Source: Flavobacterium oncorhynchi (GTDB lineage: Bacteria > Bacteroidota > Bacteroidia > Flavobacteriales > Flavobacteriaceae). From it: DNA of 60,342 nt. The translations under genes were made by a program, and so were the position numbers. Under the pieces are notes generated by a model. That model did not search any database. It saw only the letters and a list, made by a program, of their open reading frames with translations, and was not told the DNA's origin. Positions 8,066-17,895 of the stretch are shown in pieces (positions within the stretch are counted from its first letter, which is position 1; each line of letters opens with the position of its first letter). The DNA is taken from positions 1 through 60,342 of the forward strand of contig NZ_MUHA01000019.1 in assembly GCF_002217355.1 (NCBI RefSeq). The letters run 5' to 3'.

Positions 8066-9472
8066 CTATTTCCAGCCTCCGCCAAGAGATCTGTACAAAT
8101 TAACAACGGCTTGCAGTTTTTGCAGGTTATCATTTACACCGCTCAATTGCGCCGCTAAAAGGTTTTGTTCTGAAGTTAATACATCGGTGTAATTTGTTGC
8201 CGAGCTGTACTCTAAAAGCTGTTGCGTAAAATCGACTGCTTTTTCTAAAGCTTCAATTTGTTTTTCTCTTGAATCTTCTTTTTCTACTGCCATCTCATAA
8301 GCATACAAAGCATTTGAAACTTCTTGTCCTGCATTTAAAAGACTTTGTTGAAAATTATTGTAAGCTTGTAATTGTTGTGACTGCGCATTTGTCAATCTCA
8401 TTTTATTAAGCCCTTGATTAAAAATCGGCTGTGTTAAACCGCCAATAATCGAATAGAAAATAGAATTACTAAAAAAATCTTTTAACTCTAAATTCGAAAA
8501 TCCGGTGCTGGCAGTAAGGGTTAAACTTGGATAAAAATAAGTTTTAGCCAAATTCGTCGATTCAAAAGCAACTCTGAAATTAAATTCCGCTTGACGAACA
8601 TCTGGACGATTGTGCAGTAATTGTGAAGGCATGCCTACAGCAATATTCTCAGGAATAATCTGCGTACCTAATACTCCTCTTTCAATTGCTCCAGGCGCCT
8701 GCCCTAACAAAATATTTATTGCATTCTCGGTTTCACGAATGCTTTGTTTTAAATCTGGAATCAATACCTCAGCAGCATGTTGATTGGCTTCACTTTGTAC
8801 TACAGCTGCACCAGTTACAATAGCTCCTTCTTTTAATGCTTTAATCGTTTCAACGTTCTTAATTCGACTTGCCAATGTAGCTTCTGTAATTGCTAATTGT
8901 TTATCGTAAGCTAACAACAAGAAATAATTATTTGCAATGTCTGAAATCAATTGTGTCTGAATTGCTTGCTTTGCAGCATCTGTAGCAAGATAAGAAGCTA
9001 AAGCTGCTCTTTTTGAACTGCTTAGTTTTCCCCAAACATCAATTTCCCACGAAGAACTTAACCCTAGTTTATGGGTTGTAGTTAATGTATTGATATTAAT
9101 TCCTGGAGGAAAATTAAGTCCCGCTTGTGATTGTTTATTTCGCGTAATGTTTGCATCTACATTTAATGTTGGATAATACGCTAATTTACTTTGACGCAAA
9201 ACGGCTCTCGACTGCACAATATTTTCAATTGCATTTTTCAGATTAAGATTTTGGTCTAATCCTTTTTGAATTAACGCATTTAATTTTTCATCTTTAAAAA
9301 CACTCTGCCAAGGCATATCGGCAATTGTAGTAGAATCGGCAGAAGCCTGATCGCGATACAGTTTATCTGTTGAGAGCGTTGTTGGACGTTCGTACTTTTT
9401 GGTAATCGAGCACGCACTTAAAAGTGCGGCTGTGATTACCATCAGAATATATTTATTTGAACTATTAGTCAT
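8066..9472 (-). CDS. RND efflux outer-membrane lipoprotein (OprM/NodT-like)
   Basis: This 468-residue outer-membrane channel protein completes a tripartite RND pump. The N-terminus has a lipoprotein signal ending LLSAC (Cys 21). Two outer-membrane-efflux repeats follow, with segments such as SWEIDVWGKLSSSKRAAL, an LLHNRPDVRQAE motif and a QPIFNQG motif that are common in this family. It is the last gene of the operon, 18 bases after the pump gene, and ends near the bidirectional terminator at 7961. Length is normal for the family. Confidence 0.93.
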   Translation of the reverse strand: MTNSSNKYILMVITAALLSACSITKKYERPTTLSTDKLYRDQASADSTTIADMPWQSVFKDEKLNALIQKGLDQNLNLKNAIENIVQSRAVLRQSKLAYYPTLNVDANITRNKQSQAGLNFPPGININTLTTTHKLGLSSSWEIDVWGKLSSSKRAALASYLATDAAKQAIQTQLISDIANNYFLLLAYDKQLAITEATLASRIKNVETIKALKEGAIVTGAAVVQSEANQHAAEVLIPDLKQSIRETENAINILLGQAPGAIERGVLGTQIIPENIAVGMPSQLLHNRPDVRQAEFNFRVAFESTNLAKTYFYPSLTLTASTGFSNLELKDFFSNSIFYSIIGGLTQPIFNQGLNKMRLTNAQSQQLQAYNNFQQSLLNAGQEVSNALYAYEMAVEKEDSREKQIEALEKAVDFTQQLLEYSSATNYTDVLTSEQNLLAAQLSGVNDNLQKLQAVVNLYRSLGGGWK

Positions 9473-9490
9473 CTCTGTTTTAATTAAATT

Positions 9491-12400
9491 TTACTCTTTG
9501 TGAGCTTCTAGTAACTGAATTTCCTCATCATCGTCTTCATCATCATAACCGTCTTTTGCAGGACCGCTTACTCTTTCTTGTAAGGTTTGGAAAATGATAA
9601 ACAGAACCGGAATTACAAATACTCCTAAAATGGTTCCAATTAACATACCTCCAACAGCTCCTGTTCCAATCGATCTATTTCCTACAGCTCCTGCTCCAGT
9701 AGCAAACATTAAAGGAACAAGTCCTAAAATAAAGGCAAACGAAGTCATTAAAATTGGTCGTAAACGTGCTACGGCTCCTTCGATTGCTGCTTGCACAATT
9801 GGCAGACCTTTACGTCTTCTATCAAGGGCAAATTCGACGATCAAAATACCATTCTTCGCAAGAAGTCCGATAAGCATGATTAAGGAAATCTGCAAATAGA
9901 TATTACTGTTTAGCTTGAACACAATCGAGAACAAATACGCTCCCGCTAATCCAAACGGAATGGAGAATAATACTGCAAACGGCAAAATATAACTTTCATA
10001 CTGCGCACTTAATAAGAAGTAAACGAATACTAAACACAAAATAAAGATGAAAATCGTTTCACTTCCTGATGCTAATTCCTCACGCGTTAACCCTGAAAAT
10101 TCATATCCGTAACCTGCAGGCAGATTTTCTGCTGCAACTTCTTGAATCGCTTTGATTGCATCTCCAGAACTAAATCCTGGATTTGGAGCTCCTGTAATCG
10201 AAATAGAAGAGAAAAGGTTAAATCTTGAAATCGATTCTGGTCCAAAAACTCTGGTCATTTTTACAAACTCAGTAATTGGAGCCATATTTCCAGCACTGTT
10301 ACGAATAAAGATTTTATTTAATCCTTCTGTATTGGTTCTAAATTCTGGCGAAGCCTGAATCATCACACGATACTGTTTTCCAAACTTATTGAAATTTGAA
10401 GCATACAATCCACCATAATATCCCTGCATGGTTGATAAAATTGTATTTATCGAAACTCCTGCATCTTTGGCTTTTGCCAAATTAATGTCCATCATATACT
10501 GCGGGAAGCCAGGATTAAAAGGTGTTGTCGCGTATTGTATTTCTGGACGTTTAGATAACTTTTCTAAAAACTCAGTATTCACTTTAAAAAACTCAGCAGT
10601 TGTATGTCCACCTTTATCTTGAAGCTGAAATTCGAATCCGCCGCTTTGTCCAAAACCTTGAATAGTAGGAGGTGAAATAAAGAAAATATTAGCTTCACGT
10701 ATTCCTCTTGTTTTAGCAAAAAGCTGCCCAATAACATCATCAACACTTAAATCACGATCACCCCACGGTACCAGTTTTACAATAACCATACTGTACGCAC
10801 TTCCCGCTCCAGCAGTAAAATTCTGCCCCACAATACGAAGTGTATTTTTAACTCCTGGAATCGTCTTAGCAATACTGTCTACTTGTTTCGCAATTACATC
10901 AGAACGCTCCATAGAAGATGATGGCGGCAAACTGATATTGGCAAAAACAGTTCCCTGATCTTCCGAAGGAACGAAAGCAGATGGCGTGGTTTTCATCATG
11001 TAAAATAATGCCAGACCTGAAATCAAAATTGAGGCTAATACAATCCATTTTTTTACAGAAAGGAAACTTACTGAACGTTTATATCTTTTGGTTACATTAT
11101 CAAATGCAACGTTAAATGAAGTATAAAAGCGCTGTAAATAGCTTTTATGTTTATGGTCATCTGCATGCGGTTTAAGTAAAAGCGCACATAAAGCCGGACT
11201 CAGCGTCAAGGCATTTACTGCCGAAAGTATAATCGCTACAGCCAGTGTAATACCAAACTGCTTATAGAAAACTCCTGTTGATCCCGTAATAAAAGTTACT
11301 GGAATAAATACCGCCGCCATTACTAATGTAATCGAAATAATTGCTCCCGAAATTTCGTCCATAGCATGAATCGTTGCTTTTTTTGCCGATTTATAACCGT
11401 GATCTAATTTGGCGTGCACCGCCTCGACGACCACAATTGCATCATCGACGACAATACCAATAGCAAGAACCATAGCAAACAGCGTCAACAAGTTAATCGT
11501 AAATCCGAATAAATTCAGGAAGAAGAACGTTCCCACAATTGCAACCGGAACTGCAATTGCCGGAATTAAAGTGGATCTAAAATCTTGAAGGAAGATAAAT
11601 ACTACGATGAAAACTAATATAAAAGCTTCGATCAAAGTATGAATTACTTTCTCAATAGAGGCATCCAAATTTTCGTTGACATCAACCATAATGGTATACT
11701 TCATTCCTTTTGGAAAAGTCTTCGCCGCTTCTTCAATTAATTTTTTAGAATTAATAATTACATCACGTGCATTAGATCCTGGAGTCTGGCTGATCGCCAT
11801 TGCTGCCGATTCTACACCGTTTGTTTTAATGGTTTGAGCATAACTTAAAGATCCTAACTCTACTTTAGCCACATCTTTAAGTCGGAGCATTTGTCCGTTT
11901 CCAACCGATTTAATAACAATATCCTCAAATTCCTGAGCACTGGTTAAACGTCCTTTGTATTTAATTACATATTGAAACGCTTGATTTCCGTTTTCACCAA
12001 ATTTACCAGGTGCCGCTTCGATATTTTGTTCTGCCAAAGCAGCCGAAATATCACTCGGAATCAATTTATATTGCTGCATTACATCTGGTTTCAGCCAAAT
12101 TCGCATAGAGTAATCTTTTGCACCAAAAACGGTTACATCTCCTACTCCAACTACACGCTGGATCTGAGGAACAAGATTGATCTTAGCATAATTTTGAAGA
12201 AACGTTTGATCGTAAGCTTTATCATCACTGTATAAAGAGAATATCAATAAGTTACTACTCTGACTTTTGGTTACTGTAACCCCTGCCTGAGTTACCTCAA
12301 CTGGTAATAAACTTGTTGCTCTTGAAACTCTATTTTGAACGTTTACCGCCGCTAAATCAGGATCTGTACCAACTTTAAAGAAAATTTTAATCGAAGAATT

Positions 12401-12658
12401 TCCGTCATTTGTTGCTGTAGAAGTCATGTAAGTCATGTTCTCTACACCATTAATCTGCTCTTCAAGCGGAATTACAATACTTTTAAGTACCACATCGGCA
12501 TTGGCTCCAGTATAACTTGCCGCTACGTTTACAGTAGGAGGCGCAATATCCGGATATTGAGAAATAGGTAACTCTATTAGGCCTAAAACACCTAAAATGA
12601 CAATAATAACAGATATTACCGTCGAGAGTACGGGTCTTTGTATAAATTTTTTAAACAT
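9491..12658 (-). CDS. RND efflux pump inner-membrane transporter (HAE1/AcrB type)
   Basis: This 1055-residue proton-driven drug exporter has the normal family length. The N-terminus FIQRPVLSTVISVIIVILGVL is typical of AcrB proteins. The proton-relay aspartate pair is visible in IGIVVDDAIVVVE (TM4) and the matching TM10 lysine in LIGLLAKNGILIVE. The porter domains hold the usual QFFYV-free periplasmic loops, and a short acidic tail (DDEDDDEE) ends the protein. It is two bases from the membrane-fusion gene upstream, so the three genes form one operon. The two-component genes divergent to it are candidate regulators. Confidence 0.95.
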   Translation of the reverse strand: MFKKFIQRPVLSTVISVIIVILGVLGLIELPISQYPDIAPPTVNVAASYTGANADVVLKSIVIPLEEQINGVENMTYMTSTATNDGNSSIKIFFKVGTDPDLAAVNVQNRVSRATSLLPVEVTQAGVTVTKSQSSNLLIFSLYSDDKAYDQTFLQNYAKINLVPQIQRVVGVGDVTVFGAKDYSMRIWLKPDVMQQYKLIPSDISAALAEQNIEAAPGKFGENGNQAFQYVIKYKGRLTSAQEFEDIVIKSVGNGQMLRLKDVAKVELGSLSYAQTIKTNGVESAAMAISQTPGSNARDVIINSKKLIEEAAKTFPKGMKYTIMVDVNENLDASIEKVIHTLIEAFILVFIVVFIFLQDFRSTLIPAIAVPVAIVGTFFFLNLFGFTINLLTLFAMVLAIGIVVDDAIVVVEAVHAKLDHGYKSAKKATIHAMDEISGAIISITLVMAAVFIPVTFITGSTGVFYKQFGITLAVAIILSAVNALTLSPALCALLLKPHADDHKHKSYLQRFYTSFNVAFDNVTKRYKRSVSFLSVKKWIVLASILISGLALFYMMKTTPSAFVPSEDQGTVFANISLPPSSSMERSDVIAKQVDSIAKTIPGVKNTLRIVGQNFTAGAGSAYSMVIVKLVPWGDRDLSVDDVIGQLFAKTRGIREANIFFISPPTIQGFGQSGGFEFQLQDKGGHTTAEFFKVNTEFLEKLSKRPEIQYATTPFNPGFPQYMMDINLAKAKDAGVSINTILSTMQGYYGGLYASNFNKFGKQYRVMIQASPEFRTNTEGLNKIFIRNSAGNMAPITEFVKMTRVFGPESISRFNLFSSISITGAPNPGFSSGDAIKAIQEVAAENLPAGYGYEFSGLTREELASGSETIFIFILCLVFVYFLLSAQYESYILPFAVLFSIPFGLAGAYLFSIVFKLNSNIYLQISLIMLIGLLAKNGILIVEFALDRRRKGLPIVQAAIEGAVARLRPILMTSFAFILGLVPLMFATGAGAVGNRSIGTGAVGGMLIGTILGVFVIPVLFIIFQTLQERVSGPAKDGYDDEDDDEEIQLLEAHKE

Positions 12659-12660
12659 CT

Positions 12661-13824
12661 TTATTGTTTTAAGTCAGCATAAATCATTTCTGATTTTTGA
12701 TTATTAGCTTTAATCTCACTTCCCTCTTTTAAAGAAGCTACTCCTTCTAATACAATTTCATCTCCTGCTTTCAAACCGCTTGTTACTACGTAATAGTTTT
12801 TGGCTGTATTTTCAAGAATCGTAATATTGGCATTTTTAGTTTTGCCATCTTTACCTACAACTACTGCAAAAATTTTATCCTGAAGTTCAAATGTTGCACT
12901 CTGAGGAATGATCATAGCATCTTTTACTTCACTAGGAATTCTAATTGTTGTGCTGCTTCCGCTTCTAATAATTCCTTTTGGATTTGAAAAACGAGCTCTA
13001 ATATTTACAGTTCCTGTTTCAGTATTAATCAACCCGTTTACAGTCTCTATTTTTCCTTTTTGATCGTAAGCTGAACCATCTGAAAGCAATAAAGAAACAT
13101 CTGGCAGACTTTTAATTTTCTGACTTAACGACATTCCGGTATTATCTTTAGTAAAGTTTAAAAGCGCTTTTTCATTCATAGCAAAATAAGCATACACATT
13201 TCCTATACTCGAAACTGTTGTTAAAGCTTCAGCAGTATTAGAACTTACTAAACTTCCTAAACGAAATGGGATTGAACCTACAACACCGTCTACTGGACTT
13301 GTTACTGTTGTATATCCTAAATTGATTTTTGCATTTACTAAAGCTGCATTTGCCTGTGCTAAAGCTGCTAATGCTGATTCGTAAGTATATTGAGCTGACT
13401 CTAAGTCATATTTGCTTATAATACCTTTTTCTACTAATGGCTTTACTTTGTTAACTGCAAGTTTTGCGCTGCTTACATCAGCTTGTGCGCTTTTAATGCT
13501 TGCTGCAGCAGTTCGTACTTGCTGCTCGTATTCTGGTGCACTGATTTTAAACAATGGCTGGCCTGCTTTTACTACTGCACCTTCATCTACAAAAATCTTG
13601 TCAATATAACCTTCAACTCTTGGTCGAATATCAATATTCTGCTGTCCTTGAATACTAGCAGGATAATCGCTGTTTAGCGTAGCTGATTCTGGCTGTAATG
13701 TCAGCGTTTTATACTCTTTAACTTGTGGCGCGCCTCCGGCTTGAGCCGATTTATCATTTTTATTACCACAAGATGCGATAATAATTGATGCTGCGAAAAT
13801 GCTTAAAAACGATTGCTTATTCAT
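12661..13824 (-). CDS. RND efflux periplasmic adaptor (membrane fusion protein)
   Basis: This 387-residue adaptor joins the pump to the outer-membrane channel. It has a lipoprotein signal ending IIIASC (Cys 19). The lipoyl half-motif VEGYIDKIFVDEGAVVKAGQ is at about residues 70-89, an alpha hairpin follows (about 95-155), and the second lipoyl half reads INLGYTTVTSPVDGVVG. It is the first gene of the operon. The 267-base gap to the divergent sensor kinase contains a candidate operator at 13955. Confidence 0.93.
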   Translation of the reverse strand: MNKQSFLSIFAASIIIASCGNKNDKSAQAGGAPQVKEYKTLTLQPESATLNSDYPASIQGQQNIDIRPRVEGYIDKIFVDEGAVVKAGQPLFKISAPEYEQQVRTAAASIKSAQADVSSAKLAVNKVKPLVEKGIISKYDLESAQYTYESALAALAQANAALVNAKINLGYTTVTSPVDGVVGSIPFRLGSLVSSNTAEALTTVSSIGNVYAYFAMNEKALLNFTKDNTGMSLSQKIKSLPDVSLLLSDGSAYDQKGKIETVNGLINTETGTVNIRARFSNPKGIIRSGSSTTIRIPSEVKDAMIIPQSATFELQDKIFAVVVGKDGKTKNANITILENTAKNYYVVTSGLKAGDEIVLEGVASLKEGSEIKANNQKSEMIYADLKQ

Positions 13825-13954
13825 TGTTAAAATGTGTAATTATCTATTTATTAGTAAGCAAAAGAACTAAAATAGAATACGCGAAAAATAGGAAATAGAC
13901 GAAAAGCAAAAGACAATCGATAGAGATGAACTGACACACGATGAAATTTTCTAA

Positions 13955-13976
13955 AAATTAAACAACTGTTTAATTT
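13955..13976. promoter_or_regulatory. Candidate operator in the efflux/kinase gap
   Basis: Perfect 9-base arms AAATTAAAC and GTTTAATTT flank AACT. The site lies 131 bases upstream of the adaptor gene and 116 upstream of the kinase gene, where a shared regulator could act. I found no exact TAnnTTTG box in this gap. Confidence 0.35.
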
Positions 13977-14091
13977 CTAAACTCATCGGTTCTAATAAGG
14001 TTTATAAAGTCTCTAAATCTCTTTTTAGCGATTGCTTTTATATCTTATTTAAATAAAATGTAATATTGTCATAAAAAAAGAAAAACGTATA

Positions 14092-15135
14092 ATGGCTTCA
14101 AACATTTTTAGACCTTATTTATTTACTGGACTGCATATTTTGAGCTGGTTATTATTGGGATTTATCATGTTGTTTTACATCCCTTTAACCTGGAATGTAG
14201 TACTTCCAACAGTTTTTTGGATTTGGCAGATAATAGTACTGTTTTTATTAATAATTGTTTTCTATTCGAATGCCCGAATTATAGTTCCAAAAACCATAAT
14301 AAAAGATAATACTTCGCCATTTCTGCTGTGGGCTCTGCTTATTGTTTTTGCTATGCAGATCATCGCCTTTTTTTATACGTCGCAAACAGATCTTCACAGC
14401 AAAATCCGCCTGGTTTTAGGACTAAAAAAGTATAAAAGCCCCTATTTTGACAATTATGTTTTAATGTTAACTTTATTGGTTTTAGGAATCAGTACAAGCT
14501 GGGCTATGCTGCAACATTGGCAGAAAGCTGCTCAGCACAAACAAAAACTGGAACAGGATAAAACAATGGCTGAATTGGCGATGCTTAAAGCACAGATAAA
14601 TCCGCACTTTTTCTTTAATTCTCTTAATAGTATTTATTCGCTTACTTACACTGATATTGAAGATTCTAGAAATGCGCTGCATACTCTAAGCCGAATGATG
14701 CGTTACTTACTTTATAGTACTGAAGAAACGACGACTTTACTGAAAGAAGCTGACTTCATGAAGGATTTTATTGCTTTAATGAAACTTCGTGCCAACAGTA
14801 AACTTACTATTACAACTGATATACCGCAAAAAATCCACGATTACCCAATAGTTCCAATGTTATTATTACCTTTAGTAGAAAATGCTTTTAAACATGGTGT
14901 TCATGCTACTGATAAAAGTGAAATTCATATTTCGCTGAGGCAGAAGGACAGTACTTTAGAATTCGAAGTAGAAAATACGTATTTCGAAAAATCTTCAACT
15001 ACAAATGAAGGCGGTATTGGGTTAACAAATACAAAACGCAGACTACATTTAATTTACCCTGACAAGCATACTTTAAAAGCTGGTATTGCTCCAAATGGTA
15101 AATACAATGTAAAACTGCACTTAACTTTAGATTAA
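14092..15135 (+). CDS. LytS/YehU-type sensor histidine kinase
   Basis: This 347-residue membrane kinase has four hydrophobic segments in residues 10-140, then a short coiled coil and the His_kinase domain with the phospho-acceptor H172 in QINPHFFFNSLNS. The ATPase part has an N-box-like LVENAFKHG and a GGIGLTN glycine loop. There is no separate periplasmic sensor domain, so it may sense membrane state. The LytTR response-regulator gene starts two bases after its stop, so the two form a pair. It is divergent from the RND operon, a common layout for regulators of efflux. Confidence 0.92.
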   Translation: MASNIFRPYLFTGLHILSWLLLGFIMLFYIPLTWNVVLPTVFWIWQIIVLFLLIIVFYSNARIIVPKTIIKDNTSPFLLWALLIVFAMQIIAFFYTSQTDLHSKIRLVLGLKKYKSPYFDNYVLMLTLLVLGISTSWAMLQHWQKAAQHKQKLEQDKTMAELAMLKAQINPHFFFNSLNSIYSLTYTDIEDSRNALHTLSRMMRYLLYSTEETTTLLKEADFMKDFIALMKLRANSKLTITTDIPQKIHDYPIVPMLLLPLVENAFKHGVHATDKSEIHISLRQKDSTLEFEVENTYFEKSSTTNEGGIGLTNTKRRLHLIYPDKHTLKAGIAPNGKYNVKLHLTLD

Positions 15136-15137
15136 CG

Positions 15138-15866
15138 ATGGTATTAAAATGTATAGCTGTAGACGATGAACCACTCGCATTAAAGCTCGTGGAAACTTTT
15201 ATTGAGCAAACGCCTTTTTTACAATTGAGTGCCAGTTGTGATAATGCAGTTGAAGCTATGGCTTTAATTCGCGACAAACAGCCAGATCTTGTTTTCTTGG
15301 ATATAAACATGCCAAATTTAACTGGTATGGAACTCGCCCGACTTTTGCAAGATCAGCCGGGATCACTGCCAAGAATTGTTTTTACAACAGCTTACAACCA
15401 TTATGCAATAGAAGGTTATAGAGTAAATGCAGTAGATTATCTCTTAAAACCTTTTAGCTATGAAGAATTTCTGCGTGCCGCAAACAAAGTACTGCAATTA
15501 ACAGAAGATAACTCTAACCAATTTCAGTCTATTACTGCCGATGATGAGTTTATTTTCTTAAAAGTAGAATATCAATGGGTTAGAATTTCTTTAAAACATA
15601 TTTTATATATCGAAAGTTTGAAAGATTATGTAAAAGTACATCTCGATGATTCTCAAAAAACAGTGCTGTCGCTTATTTCCTTAAAAGCATTGGAAGAAAA
15701 ACTGCCTTCAACCAAATTTATGAGAGTTCACCGCTCATTTATTGTTTCGCTGGATCAAATTACCGCTATTAGTAAAAACTCACTATTCATTGGAAAATTT
15801 GAAATTACAGTAGGCGAACAATACAAAGAAACGTTTAAAACCATCGTAGATAAATGGTTAAAATAA
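15138..15866 (+). CDS. LytTR-family response regulator
   Basis: This 242-residue protein has a receiver domain (about 1-120) with acidic pocket D10/E11, phosphorylation site D55 in DLVFLDINMPN and the Lys of DYLLKPF. A C-terminal LytTR DNA-binding domain (about 140-240) contains YIESLKDYVKVH and FMRVHRSFIVSL. It is the partner of the upstream kinase. LytTR proteins bind paired 9-base sites about 12 bases apart; a match to that pattern lies far away at 52310, not clearly in the efflux promoter. Confidence 0.95.
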   Translation: MVLKCIAVDDEPLALKLVETFIEQTPFLQLSASCDNAVEAMALIRDKQPDLVFLDINMPNLTGMELARLLQDQPGSLPRIVFTTAYNHYAIEGYRVNAVDYLLKPFSYEEFLRAANKVLQLTEDNSNQFQSITADDEFIFLKVEYQWVRISLKHILYIESLKDYVKVHLDDSQKTVLSLISLKALEEKLPSTKFMRVHRSFIVSLDQITAISKNSLFIGKFEITVGEQYKETFKTIVDKWLK

Positions 15867-15883
15867 AATTGAAATAGAATATC

Positions 15884-16177
15884 ATGGAAAAAAGATCAAA
15901 CAAATATCATTTGACATTAAGTCTAAAACAATATGCAAATGGTGAAACAGAACCCGCAAAAGAACTTGGACTGGAGTTTAGTAATCACGATGAAATCTTT
16001 GGAATCATAGAAAAAATAAAAGACAAAAACATATTCGATAATCCGCATGAAGCAACACAGTTTGCCGTAGGCTTAAAACTATTTAATGAAATACACATCA
16101 AGCATCGCAAAAATCCTTTGTTTGACGAATTAAACGAAGTGTTTCCTATCTTCATGAAAAAGCTTAAAAGTTTATAA
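15884..16177 (+). CDS. DUF3861 family protein
   Basis: This 97-residue soluble protein fits DUF3861, with KYHLTLSLKQYANGE at the start and FAVGLKLFNE in the second half. It begins 18 bases after the response-regulator stop and ends at a strong terminator, so it is probably the last gene of that operon. No function is known for the family to my knowledge. It has no signal peptide or membrane segment. Confidence 0.75.
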   Translation: MEKRSNKYHLTLSLKQYANGETEPAKELGLEFSNHDEIFGIIEKIKDKNIFDNPHEATQFAVGLKLFNEIHIKHRKNPLFDELNEVFPIFMKKLKSL

Positions 16178-16190
16178 TTTTACACATAAA

Positions 16191-16230
16191 AACAGCCAAA
16201 CCTGATAATCAAGTTTGGCTGTTTTTTTAG
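16191..16230 (+). terminator. Intrinsic terminator
   Basis: The 13-base stem AAAACAGCCAAAC (16191-16203) pairs with 16215-16227 and is followed by a T run. It ends the kinase, regulator and DUF3861 operon. Confidence 0.9.
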
Positions 16231-16426
16231 TAGTCATAATCCATGATCTTTTTTTTAACACATAGAAACATAGATATACTGTCAAAACAAGAATACAAAA
16301 GAGAAATTTATTTCTCTCACATAGTCGGCTTTGTGCATTTAAAATAAGTGAAACGCCTTTTTCTGCGGCTGGAATTCTATGTTTATATGTGTTTAATGAT
16401 GATGCTGCACTTATTATTCAGCTTAA

Positions 16427-17317
16427 CTAATTCAAATCATTAATTAACTTCAAAATAACACTAAGTTCGCTGCTTTCTTTTTCAGTTAACGGCAATAGCG
16501 GTTTTCTTAATTTTCCACCGTCAATTCCCATACTATTCAAACCAGATTTTATTGCTCTTGGAAGTCCTTTTTCTACAATAAACTTCAACAAATTGATCTG
16601 CTTGTAAAATACTTTTTGAGCTTCTTTTAAATCATTATTTTGAATTGCGTTGTATAACGCAATATTCAATTCAGGAATTAAATTGGGAGCTGCTGTACAC
16701 CAACCCGCTGCTCCTGCAGCGAATGCAGAAAGCGCCAGCGGATTTGATCCGTTGTAAAAAGCAACATCTTCGCCTAACTCTTTCTTCAAATAATGCATTC
16801 TTTGAACATCGCCGGTACTTTCCTTAATCATCGTAACATTTGGAATTTCAAGAAGTCTTTTCAATAAAGCAGGCGACATATCAATTCCTGCCGTAGCTGG
16901 GTTATTGTAAGCCATTATTGGAATAGAAATTTGCTTCGCGACAGTGTCGTAATGTTTCACAATTTCATCATCGCTTAGTTTCCAATAGCTCATCGGAATA
17001 ATCATTACAGCATCGGCTCCAGCCTTTTCAGCCGCTTTTGCATGATAAATAGTTTTTTCAGTTGTTAAATTTGAAACTCCTACTAATATCGGAACCCGCC
17101 CTTTTGTCTGCTCAACAGTTGCTTCAGTAATAGCCTCCTTTTCTTCATCATTCAAATAAGGCATTACTCCTGTACTTCCCAGCGGAGCAACTGCGTGAGA
17201 TCCTGATACAATTAACCGCTCTAATAATTGCTTATAAAGCTTAATATCAACTTTTTCATTTTCATCAAATGGCGTAATTGGATAGGCAATAATACCTTTA
17301 AACTGGTTGTTTTTCAT
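16427..17317 (-). CDS. Dihydrodipicolinate synthase/NAL-family lyase (DapA-like)
   Basis: This 296-residue TIM-barrel aldolase has the GSTG carboxylate-binding motif at residues 47-50, the catalytic tyrosine Y137 in MAYNNP and the Schiff-base lysine K165 in MIKESTGD. Length is normal. It follows the cupin gene by 12 bases in a two-gene operon divergent from a MocR regulator, not in a lysine-biosynthesis context. It is therefore more likely a catabolic 2-oxo acid aldolase or dehydratase than true DapA. The substrate cannot be assigned. Confidence 0.88.
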   Translation of the reverse strand: MKNNQFKGIIAYPITPFDENEKVDIKLYKQLLERLIVSGSHAVAPLGSTGVMPYLNDEEKEAITEATVEQTKGRVPILVGVSNLTTEKTIYHAKAAEKAGADAVMIIPMSYWKLSDDEIVKHYDTVAKQISIPIMAYNNPATAGIDMSPALLKRLLEIPNVTMIKESTGDVQRMHYLKKELGEDVAFYNGSNPLALSAFAAGAAGWCTAAPNLIPELNIALYNAIQNNDLKEAQKVFYKQINLLKFIVEKGLPRAIKSGLNSMGIDGGKLRKPLLPLTEKESSELSVILKLINDLN

Positions 17318-17329
17318 TTCTTCGCTTTT

Positions 17330-17797
17330 TTATAAATCTCTTCCCTCTTCTTCTCTAAGTGCTACTCCTAAATTTTGCAATTGCGGTGCATTTTCAGTCG
17401 CAATGTATTTTGCATTTTCAGTATTACTTAAGTTTTGATGTCTGTGCCATGTCCAAGCCGGAATATAAACCGCATCTCCAGCCTTCCACTCTACTTTTTG
17501 ATCTTCGATTTCAGTATATCCAGAACCTTCAATTACATACAACAATGTTTCGTACGTATGTCTATGTCTGTTCGTTAATTGTCCAGGCAATAATCCTCCA
17601 ATAGTCATACTTACATTTTTACTTGGCAAATCGACAAAAAACACTGGATGTTTTCGTTCTGTAGAAAATTGATCATGTACCCCCGCATTTTCAACATTTC
17701 TATGAATTAATTTTTCAGGCATTACAAAACTTGGTCTTGCATAAGTTTGATGAAAATCTTTTGATGAGAATTTTTTTTCTTTAGTTTCCATGTTCAT
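17330..17797 (-). CDS. Cupin-domain protein
   Basis: This 155-residue single-cupin protein has motif 1 as NRHRHTYETLLYVIEGSGY and motif 2 as AGDAVYIPAWTWHRHQN. The metal-binding histidines and glutamate are in place. It may be an isomerase, dioxygenase or ligand-binding protein. It is first in the operon with the DapA-like gene, and both probably act on one substrate. A TAnnTTTG box for this strand is at 17827-17834. Confidence 0.82.
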   Translation of the reverse strand: MNMETKEKKFSSKDFHQTYARPSFVMPEKLIHRNVENAGVHDQFSTERKHPVFFVDLPSKNVSMTIGGLLPGQLTNRHRHTYETLLYVIEGSGYTEIEDQKVEWKAGDAVYIPAWTWHRHQNLSNTENAKYIATENAPQLQNLGVALREEEGRDL

Positions 17798-17826
17798 TAA
17801 ATTTTAGTTGATGCATTATTGCGTGA

Positions 17827-17895
17827 CAAAAATATCGTAACTTTGGACTGCACAGATAACACAGTTTTATCACAAATAACTAGTCCAGATGTTAC
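17827..17895. promoter_or_regulatory. Divergent promoters and inverted-repeat operator for MocR and cupin genes
   Basis: A plus-strand -7 box TAACTTTG lies at 17838-17845 and a minus-strand box (TATTTTTG read on the minus strand) at 17827-17834. An inverted repeat has one arm GTAAC-nn-TGGACT (17837-17849) covering the plus-strand box and the other AGTCCA-nnn-GTTAC (17882-17895) overlapping the MocR start codon. This layout suits autoregulation by MocR and control of the cupin/DapA-like operon. The same TGGACT/CTGGA word recurs at 19985-20053. Confidence 0.6.

Noticed and set aside
16427..17317. True lysine-pathway DapA
   Set aside because: The catalytic residues fit the superfamily, but the cupin and MocR context points to another substrate.
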